Assembly (NCBI GenBank): GCA_963675135.1
Contig: OY776129.1
Span: forward strand, 64,575,028-64,639,027
DNA: 64,000 nt
Origin: Galeopsis tetrahit
Lineage: Eukaryota > Streptophyta > Magnoliopsida > Lamiales > Lamiaceae
Direction of reading: 5' to 3'
The stretch's first letter is position 1; each line of letters opens with the position of its first letter. The notes under the pieces are model-generated. The model was not told the origin of the DNA. It saw nothing but the letters and a program-made list of their open reading frames with translations, and did not search any database. Shown piece by piece: positions 11,286-21,448 of the stretch. Position numbers and translations under genes: made by a program.

Positions 11286-14200
11286 TTGCAGGGTCGACTT
11301 GACTTGTATAAGAAGGGTGGCTCAGTAGGAGAAACCTGGTACATAGACAGTGGTTGTTCGCACCACATGACTGGTACCAAGGCTCTCTTGTCAAGCTACC
11401 ATGAGCAAGAAGGACCAAAAGTGATATTTGGTGATAGCTCCACTGCTGTCACTAAAGGATTTGGTTACATCCGGAATGGAGACATCGAAATTCAAGATGT
11501 CTCATATGTTGAAGGTTTGAAATACAATTTACTCTCTGTTTCACAATTTTGTGATCGTGGATACAAAGTGCAGTTCAAGAGCCGCAAATGTGAAGTCATT
11601 GACAAAAGGACACACACAGTCCTACTAGTCGGTATAAGACAAGGAAGTGTGTACATAGTGAACTGGAACAGTTGTCCGAGGGACACCTGTCTACTTACTA
11701 AGAATCCTAAAGAACTTGGTTGGCTCTGGCATAGACGCCTCTGTCATCTAAACTTTAAGGTTCTTAATAAGATAGCCAGAGATTACATTGTAGAAGGTAT
11801 TCCCAATGAAGTTTACTACAAGTCACATGTATGCACAACTTGTCAACAGGGTAAACAGGTTAAAGGTTCATTTAAATCAATTCCTACTCTCTCAACTAGT
11901 AGAGTCCTAGAACTCTTACATATGGATCTTCATGGTCCAATAACTCCTCCAACCTTGAATGGTAGAAGGTACACACTTGTTGTTGTAGACGACTATTCTA
12001 AGTTCAATTGGGTAGTCTTTCTACACAAGAAGAGTGATACACAAACACTTCTGCCTGAACTGTTGAAGAAGTTACAAGTTGAGAAGAACCAGTCCATTGT
12101 CAAGATTCGTAGTGCAAGGGAACTGAGTTCATTAATTGCTATATCAAAGAATTTTGTACTAAACGTGGTATCCAGCACCTTACTAGTGCAGTCAGGACAC
12201 CACAACAGAACGGTATAGCAGAAAGAAGGAATCGAACTCTCAAAGAAGCCTGTAGAACCATGATAGCTGAGTTCAACACACCTCAAAAGTTTTGGGCTGA
12301 AGCTATCAACACTGCATGCCACTCACAAAACAGAAGCGCGATCAACAAAGCTCTAGGCAAGACTCCTTATGAGGTTTGGAAAGGTAGAAAACCCAGAGTT
12401 TCATATTTCCATATATTTGGCTGTAAGTGTTTCATTCACAACAATGGTAAAAGCAAGTTGAATGCTTTCGATGCAAAAGCAGACGAGGGGATATTCTTAG
12501 GATACTCCTCGACTAGCAAAGCATTTAGAGTATTCAACCGCTCAACTCTTTGTGTGGAAGAAACACCACATGTGGTTTTCGATGAATCTCGACAGGACTC
12601 GTCTGCCGACAAGATCAGTGAGAAAGCAACTGATCTATCGATCGAATCTGACAAAAATTCAGAGATATATGAATCCGTTAAAGCCTACAACCCATTCCTA
12701 AAAGCTCTCGACTCTGATGACAAGGAGAAGGTAAGTGCTCAAGGTAAATCTTCTAGACCAGTTGACATGCCTGCCCTAGTTGACTCATCTACTCCTATTA
12801 AAATTGATGATACAAATGATGTTGACATGGATGATGCTGTACATGATCTAGATGATGATAGTATTCCTGTTAAGAATAGAAAAACATGGAAATCTGCGCA
12901 TGATACTGAAAATATTATTGGTGACTCTACTATTGGTGTGAAGACTAGACGACAACTCTTTGAGTCGCAAGAACAGTCGAGTCCAACTATGTTTTGCTGG
13001 TGTTGTTTCCTCTCTGCTATTGAGCCTACCACTGTTAAAGAGGCATTGGCTGATAGTAATTGGATCATTGCTATGCAAGACGAGTTGAATCAATTTGTTC
13101 GAAACGACGTCTGGGAACTTGTCGATAGGCCGGAACATCATAATGTAGTTGGCACTAGATGGATTTTCAAAAATAAGAAAGATGAGAATGATTTAGTCGT
13201 TAGAAATTAGGCTAGATTAGTCGCTCAAGGCTACTCACAAGCTGAAGGCATAGACTATGATGAAACTTATGCTCCTGTTGCTAGACTAGAAGCCATTCGA
13301 TTGTTCCTTGCATATGCTGCTCACATGAAGTTTACTGTATATCAAATAGATGTTAAAAGTGCATTTCTTAACGGTATTCTTGCGGAAGAAGTGTATGTTG
13401 AACAACCTCCAGGTTTCGAAGTCAAAGGCAACCAGGTGTACAGATTAAAGAAGGCCTTATATGGACTAAAGCAAGCTCCAAGAGCATGGTATGACACTCT
13501 ATCTCTCTTTCTATTAGAAAATGGTTTTACTAAGGGCAAGGTCGATCGAACCTTGTTCAGAAGACAAGAAGGGAAGGACATCTTACTCGTCCAAATTTAC
13601 GTAGATGACATCATTTTTGGGTTACCTAACAAAAAGCTGAGTGAAAGTTTTTCTACACTCATGCAAAGTAAGTTTGAAATGTCAATGATGGGTGAGATGA
13701 ACTACTTTCTTGGACTTCAAGTAAAACAAACTCCATAAGGTATTTTCATAAATCAGGCGAAGTACACAAGAAACCTTCTAGACAAGTACGGGATCAAAAC
13801 ATGTAAGTCCACTGGCGTACCAATGCAACCAACTTACAGAATGGACCCAGATGAGAACGGTAAAAGTGCTGACCAATCTTATTACCGTGGTTTAATTGGT
13901 TCTTTACTGTATCTAACTGCCAGTAGACAAGACATTGCATTCTCTGTTGGTGTTTGTGCTCGATTCCAAGCCAATCCAAAAGAAAGTCACATGAAAACCA
14001 CCAAAAGGATTCTGAAATATTTGAAAGGGACCATTAACCGTGGTATATGGTATCCCTCAAATGATGATCTATCCTTAAGTGGGTATTCAGACTCAGACTT
14101 TGGAGGCTGTAGAATAGATAGGAAATCTACTTCTGGTTCTTGTCAATTTCTAGGCACAAAACTCATATCTTGGTTTTCTAAAAAGCAGACTAGTGTTGCT

Positions 14201-14554
14201 ACTTCTACTACCGAAGCCGAGTACATGGCTGCTGGTAGCTGCTGTAGTCAACTACTCTGGCTCATGCAACAGCTTCGTGATTACAACATACATGAATCAA
14301 ATGTTCCTATTTTCTGTGATAGTAATAGTGCAATTGCCATTACACAAAATCCTGTTTTACACACACGATGTAAGCATGTTGATGTGAAGCATCATTTCAT
14401 ACGTGATCATGTAGAAAAGAAGGATATTCGCATGGAAAAGATTCATACTGATTTTCAAAGAGCTGATATTTTTACAAAACCATTAGCTGAGGCACGATTT
14501 CGTGAGTTATGCATTAGTCTAGGGCTAATTGATTTAGACCCTACTTGCCTATAG
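11286..14554 (+). pseudogene. pol: Copia pol (protease-integrase-RT-RNase H), disrupted
   Basis: Domains in order: protease active site DSG at 11346-11354; GAG-pre-integrase HHCC finger (HRRLCHLNF and CTTCQQGK); integrase core with the first catalytic Asp in HMDLHGP and the Glu in AERRNRTL; reverse transcriptase (QIDVKSAFLNG, then YVDD near 13600); RNase H with SDSDFGG, TTEAEY and CDSNSA. Three lesions are visible: a frame change near 12115 that destroys the second integrase Asp motif, an in-frame TAG at 13208-13210 early in RT, and TAA at 13736-13738 after the RT core. Apart from the frame change, the last two-thirds stays in one frame. The pieces total a normal-length Copia pol, so damage is by point events rather than large deletion. 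Confidence 0.92.
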
Positions 14555-15446
14555 CTATGCACTAACCAGTCAGGTACATCAAGAAGAAGAGACAAGATCA
14601 CTAGACCAGAGCACTCGTCTACTCATACAACAGACAGGTATACAAGGCTAGACTAGATGACCAAACAACCCGATGAGGAAGCTGGTAAAGCTGAGGGTAA
14701 TACTAAGGGAATAAACATTTAAGGGGGAATCTTTGATTTCTTAAATATCCTTATGTTGACTCTTATGTGTGTTAAAAGGTCATCTTGTTCGAAACCTTGA
14801 TCATTGCTCTCGATTGATATTCATGTTATTTATGTTACTCTACCTGTACCTACAATAACACATTGCAAATGATAAGATAGGTACATGAAGTCGTTCGACG
14901 TTCAGAATAGACAAGCACAGGCGAAGGGGGAACTCGTCTTGAGTACTTAAGCCAACTCGTCTTGTGAAGCTTAAGTCTACTCGTCTGTTCTGGATGGACT
15001 CGAACAGACAAGCTAAGTATTTCTCTTGATTGAAATATGTTAAGTGTTTAGTCAATCGAATTAAGGGTATTATTGTAATTAAATAATGCTAGAATTTGAA
15101 AACCCTAGAATTGGATTTATACACTCCATTTTAATGAGGTGTATACACCCAGTTCGAACCCGACTACATTAGGTCAGATGAGTTCACTCCCCTATCCTAA
15201 ATTAAGAAGAGCCGGATTTCAAATTTTACAATACCAAATCACATAATACTCTCGATTCCGTAACCGAATCTCAAAAGTCTCGACCGTTGGATTAAGCAAT
15301 TCAATCTTGGCCATTGGATCAATTTTCAGTTTTTCACAAAACCCATCTTCCACACTCACTTGCCTTACGTTTTCATAACTCCTCTGCTTAAGCTCTCGAA
15401 TTTCTTGCAAATCAAACCTCCCCAGTTCTTACTCTACTCACTAAAG
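14555..15446 (+). other. Copia spacer between pol and third ORF, with extra purine tracts
   Basis: Holds two polypurine-like stretches (AAGGGGGAAT at 14721-14730 and GAAGGGGGAA near 14924) and several ACTCGTCT octamers (about 14612, 14935, 14957, 14979). Repeated PPT-like motifs downstream of pol are described for Sireviruses. No ORF is supported here. Confidence 0.5.
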
Positions 15447-18400
15447 ATGTCGATTGTTTCTCTTTTCGATGTTAGAACTAACATGCAAGCGAGGTTCAAT
15501 CTTGGAAAGTATATTTCGGAGAACAAGGTGCATGTGGAACCTTCGATGTTTTTCAAAGGACTTCACACTGCTGGAAATCAGGAGATCCTTGATAAGTGCT
15601 CGCGTTGTGGATTGAAGGCTTATCTGGAGGCATTTCCTCAAGTCGTCTTGGAGGAAGAGGTGTTGTTGTTCTATGCCAACGCCACAAGACGAGGAGATGA
15701 AATCGAATCTTACATAGGAACGAGTCGAGTTGAACTCACTCGTGATGTGCTTTTCAGACATTTAAGGCTGCCCATTGGAACTATTGATGTGGAGAACTAT
15801 GCTACAGGACAAGAGATGAGATATTTGAGCATCTTTTGTGGAAGAAAGATGAAGCTCAAGTCAGACGGCAAGGCCCCTGCTGTTAAGAAGGCCGAGTTAT
15901 TGGAGAAGTATCGCACCATTCTGGACATAGCAAGTAAGATGCTTCTATGTGCCACTGGTTCGTTTGACGTGGTCACTCAAGCCAAGACAAGGGTGATGGC
16001 AGCGATCTATGATGGAATCACTGAAGGTAATTGGTTCAAGTTGATTGCTGACAGGATGATGTATTTCGAGAAGAGTGTTCGAGTAGACACCGACTCTTGT
16101 AGTTGGGGGGTGTCTCACACTGTTGGGTATGGCAACAAGTTGAGTATCCTACTCCCCTTGTTGTTACCAAACAAGTCAGATTGGAGTAAAGGTAAGCCCT
16201 TCCATCCTCTCAAATTTTATCTTAAATCGGAAGCCCAGAGGAAGCAAGCTGCTGCAAGGCCAGCTGCCCCAAGACGTGTTCAGATTGACGACTCAGACGT
16301 CTTACCTTATGGCAACTCATCTAGCTCCTCAGAAGATGAGTCCGATGATGAAGAATCAGAGGCTCCTGCGAAAGCTGAGTCAAGTGGTGATGACTCGGAA
16401 GAAACTCATTCGGACAAGGATGTTGATAAAGAGAAGGAGACTGATGATCAAACTACTCAAGTTCTCAGGATTGTGAGAATTGGTACTCCACCTCCACCAG
16501 AAGAGACGAGTTACCAGGTTGGTTCTTCTTCACAATCTTTGTCAATTCCCTCTCTCTCTCTCTCTCTCCTCTGTTCGAACCAAGGCTAGATCACACCGAT
16601 CTAGGCCTCGTCCTTTACCCATAACCTCACAAGTACTGGCGGCATTACCGCTTAGAGCCAGTCATCCCCAAATCACTCCCATACAGGAAACAACTGATAC
16701 TCCGACAGTTGTCACACCAAACCTAGCCTCATCAAAGCCCCAAGAAACCACAGTCCAAACTTCTTCCTTACCCTCAACAGAAAATGTTGAACCCTCCAAC
16801 CCATCTACTTCAGACAAGACGCCAGTTGCCACTGCAACAGCTGAGTTAGAGACCCCATCTACTCAGGACCCGTCTGATGTTAGATTTGAATCCCTAGTGT
16901 ACTATCCGATGTGTCTACGAGAGAAGAGAGTTCGTGCTAGAGTGTCTAGGAATCTGAAGAAGCAGCTCTCGACTCTTGACATCGACACTGCTTCAGAACA
17001 GTTTGAGAAGCTCGTAAGGATTTGCACTTGGTTTGCTCTGAAGAAATCTTCTACGGATGATCTTTTTGAAGTCATTCAAGGTAAGGGCGGAATCTCCAAT
17101 TTCATGGATTGGGAGATGGAACAAAAGGAAAACAGTGGAGTTAAGGATCACTCTGAACTGTTCCCTCGCAAGGCCTTGGTTGATCTAGTTAAAAGGTTGT
17201 TGAGTATTCCAGATGGTGTTATAGAAGATGTGTTCTCGTTCGATGTTGGAACCCAGACTGATCTGGTGGAAGACGAGATCAAGCCAGAAGTTGCTGAAAT
17301 AGCTGTTCAGACTTCTGAACCCATTTTGGAAATTGAAGATGGTTCAGATGAAGAAGAAGTTGAAACTTCGGAAAACATTGAGTCTTTTGAACTAGGTGAA
17401 GAAGATGATGAGTTCATGGATGCAGTTATGTTTACTGAAGATGAACTTATTGAGAAAGTTCAGGAAGATAATGTGATTGATGTTCAGTCGTCTACTCAAG
17501 CTTTTCCTGAAGGATATCTTGATGAGTTAAAGACGGACTTGAAAGATGTCGTACATTCCGCGATAGATGAGTTCCTAGAATCGAAAGTAAAAGATGTTTT
17601 GGTACAACAGAATCAAACACTTGTTGACAGCTCAAGAGAGTTAATAGTTGGTGAAGTCAACAAGATGGACTCGTCTTTCCGAGCAGAGATGTATGCTGAA
17701 GTTGAAAATTTCCTGAAGAAACAAGTGGATTTCTCTGAGAAGAGATCTATTTCGTTTGCACGCTCATTGGCTGAAGAGTCTAGCAAGATGGAACGACTTT
17801 ACAGAGTTAAGATTGCCATTGCTGATGACCTAAGAAGAGAAGCACAAGATCAGTTGGTGCGTTCTCAAGCCATTCTCAATGAGTTAACTGCACAGAATAC
17901 ACTCCTTCGACAGACAGCTACTCATTTCAAAGATGAACTAGTTTCAAGTTCAAGGAAGCTAGAGCTGACTACTGATCGTCTAGACAAGATGTTTTATGAA
18001 AAGACGCATCAGAAGCAGGTTGAGTTAGCTACTGAAGCGATGAAGGATGCTGTAAAAGAAGAGATGACTCGATTTACTAGTCTTTTCACTCTCAAGGCTA
18101 CAGATGAAGCCAAAAAGGGGGAAGAAGCAAGTAAGATTGAGAAGGCTAAGTCTGCTGAACCGGAAGCTAAGGAGGCTGCTGAAGCAATACAAGAGCTCAG
18201 AAGGCCTAAGAGAAGGCTAGTCAAGACTGCTGAAGTTGAACAAACTAGAGCAGAAGAGCTGAAAAAGTTGAAAGGCAAAAGTGTTGAACCGTCTCCTGAA
18301 GCAGTGATTCAGACCAGACAAGTTAAGAGAAAGTTAAACATTGAAGAGCCTACTGCAACAGTTGAGAAGAAACGAAGGATTGCTGATCCTAATGATGAGA

Positions 18401-18897
18401 CTCATTATGCAAGCAAAAAGAAAATTGGTAAGCATATTGAGAGGTTGTAGAAACTGAAGGCTGATGAAGATCTGATAGAAGACAAGTTCATTGATCACTT
18501 CATAGATAATGAGCATCGAGCTGAATGGATTGAAGTGAAGAGACAATGGGAACTTGATCACTGGATTATAAGGAAATATGGAGATGCTGAAGGACAAGAT
18601 GAGCTATACTCTTTGTTTGACAGATTCATGGAAGGTGAACACAAGATGTTATGGCATTTGATCTTAAGAATATCTGCAGGTGCAAACTTCAACATTTTGG
18701 TTCCTGAATTTCCCAGATGGAAGTGTCCTATGACAAGCTCTGGAAGAAGAGTTGATATGAATCAAATCAAGAAGTTTGAAGAAGAGTTACTAGAGAAAGA
18801 GAAGATCGAAGATGAAGATCATATCTGTGTTATTCATAAGAGACTCCTAGATGCATTTTGCGTTCCAAATCCAGAAGGAGGTACTCTTTCAGATTAG
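15447..18897 (+). pseudogene. Third (env-like) ORF of Copia element, disrupted
   Basis: Starts at ATG 15447 (MSIVSLFDVRTNM) and runs about 1150 codons to 18897 with two breaks. One is a frame change within a CT-dinucleotide run at about 16549-16568; the other is an in-frame TAG at 18448-18450. The first 250 residues look globular. A Ser/Glu/Asp-rich low-complexity hinge follows, then a very acidic segment, and residues about 690-990 form Glu/Lys-rich probable coiled coil. The C-terminal part is conserved with the ORF fragment at 2-277. No clear signal peptide or membrane segment is visible, so the label env-like rests on position only. The product is unknown. Confidence 0.7.
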
Positions 18898-19080
18898 TTG
18901 ATTTATATTCTTATTTGAAGTTTTTTATTGCTCTGATACTTAGTTGTTTTGATATTTGAAGTATGTGTAATCTACTGATCTTTTTGAATGAATGAAAAGA
19001 TAACAACTTTTGATGTTAAAGACAAGATAACTACTTAACTAGTCTACTTATGAGAAAAGATTCAAGTAGTTTTGGCTTCA
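18898..19080 (+). other. Copia 3' UTR before polypurine tract
   Basis: Short AT-rich stretch from the end of the third ORF to the tract. No feature beyond that. Confidence 0.4.
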
Positions 19081-19096
19081 TCAAAAAGGGGGAAAT
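19081..19096 (+). other. Polypurine tract of 13.2-kb Copia
   Basis: TCAAAAAGGGGGAAAT directly abuts the 3' LTR start TGTTGGG, the plus-strand DNA primer. Confidence 0.92.
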
Positions 19097-20382
19097 TGTT
19101 GGGATATGAATCCTAAGACAAGTCCTAAGTGATGAAAAGATAAGATGAAGTTTTGATAAGCCAAAAGTAGTTTGAATATTTTCTAAGTATTGACTGTTCT
19201 AGTCTAGTTGAGTTGAAGTCATCTTGAGCAAGACCAGTAGAATTCGCATAAGTTCACATGGAAAAATAAAGTACTTATAAATTTGTATATTGTTTATACT
19301 TCATATATGTTAGTTTGTTATTGAGCTAGAATAAATGTATAGAAGCTCATGTTTTTGAATGTAATAGATTAGTTTGATTGTATAGATTATAAGTTGACTA
19401 AGCTTGTATTATAAAAGCTTAATGTAATGTAATAGTCTTGATAGGTTTAGTATAGTTTACTATTGATGTTTGTACAAGGAAGACCAGACAAGAAGACTTG
19501 AAGTCTACTACTTGAGATGACAGGTGGACTACAAGACAAGACAAGTACATACAAATCTACACAAGACAAGTCAACGTGAAGTTAGTTAGTCAAAGCGCGT
19601 ATAAAGATAAGGATAGAAGTTAGTTATGGAATAACTAATTCGTAACAGAAACGCGTAGATGGATAAGAAGAATCAGTTGAAGATAGTTTTCAAGAAAAGT
19701 TGGTTACAACTTACTGAGTTCTTGAAGTTTGAAGTTTATAAATACTTCATGATGGTGATCATTTGAAGACTACTGATTGATTACTAAAGCTGTGCGTATT
19801 AAAGCTACATACTGAAGATTACTCTCAGAGTTCATTGAAGATTTAGAAAGCAAGTCCGCTAGTCAAGTGAAGAAACCAGAAGACTGCTACTGAATAAGTT
19901 TTTCGATTTTGTTTGTTATTTTTCAAGGTGCTAGATACTTGTTAAATTTCTAGTAAGATCGTAGGCATATCTGGAGATATCGTCTTAGAAGATCTAAGTC
20001 TTCTTCTTGGGACTTAAAAGACAGGAACATACACTTTGTACTTGATTGGAAGAGTTTAGTGGAAACATCACAACTGGGTTTGTGAGAGTGGACGTAGACA
20101 AGTTGTCGAACCACTATAAATTGTTTGTGTTGTTTACTTTACTGTTTGGTTTAATTGCTTAACTGTTTAACTGCATAACTAAACTAGACTAGTTGAGTAT
20201 TCATAAGAACAGAGTTCTCGAATTAAGAAGTTGAGTATAAACTTGAATTGGGCTCATTGTTAATTTCGTATTTCCGCATATTGTATTCTGATATTTCGAT
20301 AGATTTTTGAAAAGTCTATTCACCCCCCCTATAGACATTTTCACTAGCTTACTCGTTATTAACTCAACTTTGGGGACCTACA
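19097..20382 (+). repeat. 3' LTR of 13.2-kb Copia
   Basis: 1286 bp, TGTTGGG to CCTACA, nearly identical to 7213-8499 and followed by the GTATT duplication at 20383-20387. Confidence 0.95.
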
Positions 20383-20387
20383 GTATT
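20383..20387. repeat. Right target-site duplication of 13.2-kb Copia
   Basis: GTATT, matching 7208-7212. Confidence 0.9.
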
Positions 20388-20509
20388 TTCATAGGACTTG
20401 ACATACTATACAACTTATCTGACTCTGATTAATTGCAAAAGTTTTGAAAAACACACACACGTGTATTCCGCCCACCCATACACGTGTCACACTCCTTTTG
20501 GGACCAACA
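20388..20509 (+). repeat. Older Copia LTR, terminal piece
   Basis: Resumes the target of the Copia insertion (TTCATAGGACTTGACAT) and ends GGGACCAACA, a Copia-type LTR end like GGGACCTACA of the younger element. Satellite sequence starts at the next base, so the older element had inserted in or beside the satellite array. Confidence 0.65.
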
Positions 20510-21193
20510 AGCGGCATACCAAAAAATGTACTTCACCGGATATAGTTTGGAATGACTTCTAATATATTGTTATATTACAATATATATAATGCCAATATAT
20601 GACCATTAGAATCTATAAACCTAATGGTTACGAAACCAAGTGTATAATAAAATAGACGAAGCGTGCGAGTTGTATGCAATTATTTTCAGCGAAATTAAAA
20701 TTTTCCGACGCAAAAAAGACTAAACTTAGGAAAAAAAAGACCAAAATTGTACGACCTAGGAAAAATTTGAAAAGCAAAAACTTAGAAGATACTCCCTAAA
20801 GAATTAAAGTAGAAAAATTAAGAAAGAAATTCAACAGAAAGACGATAAAAGAAAATAATCAGTGTCCGTACCACGACAAAGATACCCCAAGAGTTGGATC
20901 AAAATAGTTAATTGACGTACGGCTTGAATTCAAACGCACGTGGCAATGCAAAAAAATCTCACTAGAGAAACCCTAGGAGCGGCACACCAAAAAATGTAAT
21001 TCACCGGATATAGTTTGGATTGACTTCTAATATATTGTTACATTACAATATATATAACACCAATATAAGACCATTAGAATCTATAAACCTAATGGTTACG
21101 AAACCAAGTGTATAATAAAATAGGCGAAGCGTGCGAGTTGTATGCAAATATTTTTAGCGAAATTAAAATTTTCCGACGCAAAAATGATTCTAA
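20510..21193 (+). repeat. Satellite units 1 and 2 (second truncated)
   Basis: Unit 1 is 20510-20978 (469 bp) and unit 2 starts at 20979. Each opens with AGCGGCAT/C ACC and closes with GAAACCCTAGG. Unit 2 stops at about 21193 where LTR sequence recurs. A conserved inverted repeat, ACCATTAG...CTAATGGT with an 11-bp loop, lies about 100 bp into each unit. Confidence 0.85.
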
Positions 21194-21448
21194 GTTACAA
21201 CTGCTTATTGTTTATTTGGTAGCTTAGTACTTAAGTGCATATTATTTGAAGAGTATAATAGGGCCTATCAATTATTCCGCATACAAGTTGTTTCCTGTTA
21301 AGATCTGTTAGAATATCTCATTAAGTATTCTCATAGGACTTGACATAATGTAAAACTTATCTGACTCTGATTAATTGCAAAAGTTTTGAAAAACACACAC
21401 ACGTGTATTCCCCCCATACACGTGTCACACTCCTTTTGGGACCAACAA
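21194..21448 (+). repeat. Duplicate of the older Copia LTR tail
   Basis: GTTACAACTGC through GGGACCAACA, 255 bp, matching 7077-7212 joined to 20388-20509 with a few differences. It is followed at once by satellite unit 3. The LTR tail plus about 1.5 units was duplicated in tandem before the young Copia inserted. Confidence 0.8.

Larger units (their letters stand above)
7213..20382 (+). mobile_element. Complete-length Ty1/Copia element, Sirevirus (SIRE/Maximus)-like
   Basis: A 13.17-kb element with two LTRs, a tRNA-Met-type primer site, gag, pol in PR-IN-RT-RNase H order (Copia order), a third ORF and a polypurine tract. It is flanked by a 5-bp GTATT duplication. Large size, the extra ORF after pol, the YVDDIIFG reverse-transcriptase box and the WYIDSGCSHHMTG protease box suit the Sirevirus lineage. 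By eye the LTRs differ by about seven substitutions and one C-run length change, so insertion is recent. Pol and the third ORF are nevertheless broken, so it is non-autonomous now. Confidence 0.92.

Noticed and set aside
9491..13581. Minus-strand and alternate-frame ORFs of 60-130 codons inside gag and pol
   Set aside because: They overlap long frames with clear domains and carry no motif of their own.
20501..20521. Primer binding site after the older Copia LTR end (AGCGGCATACC resembling GTGGTATCAG)
   Set aside because: The same AGCGGCATACC starts every satellite unit, so the sequence after the LTR is host satellite, as expected after a 3' LTR.
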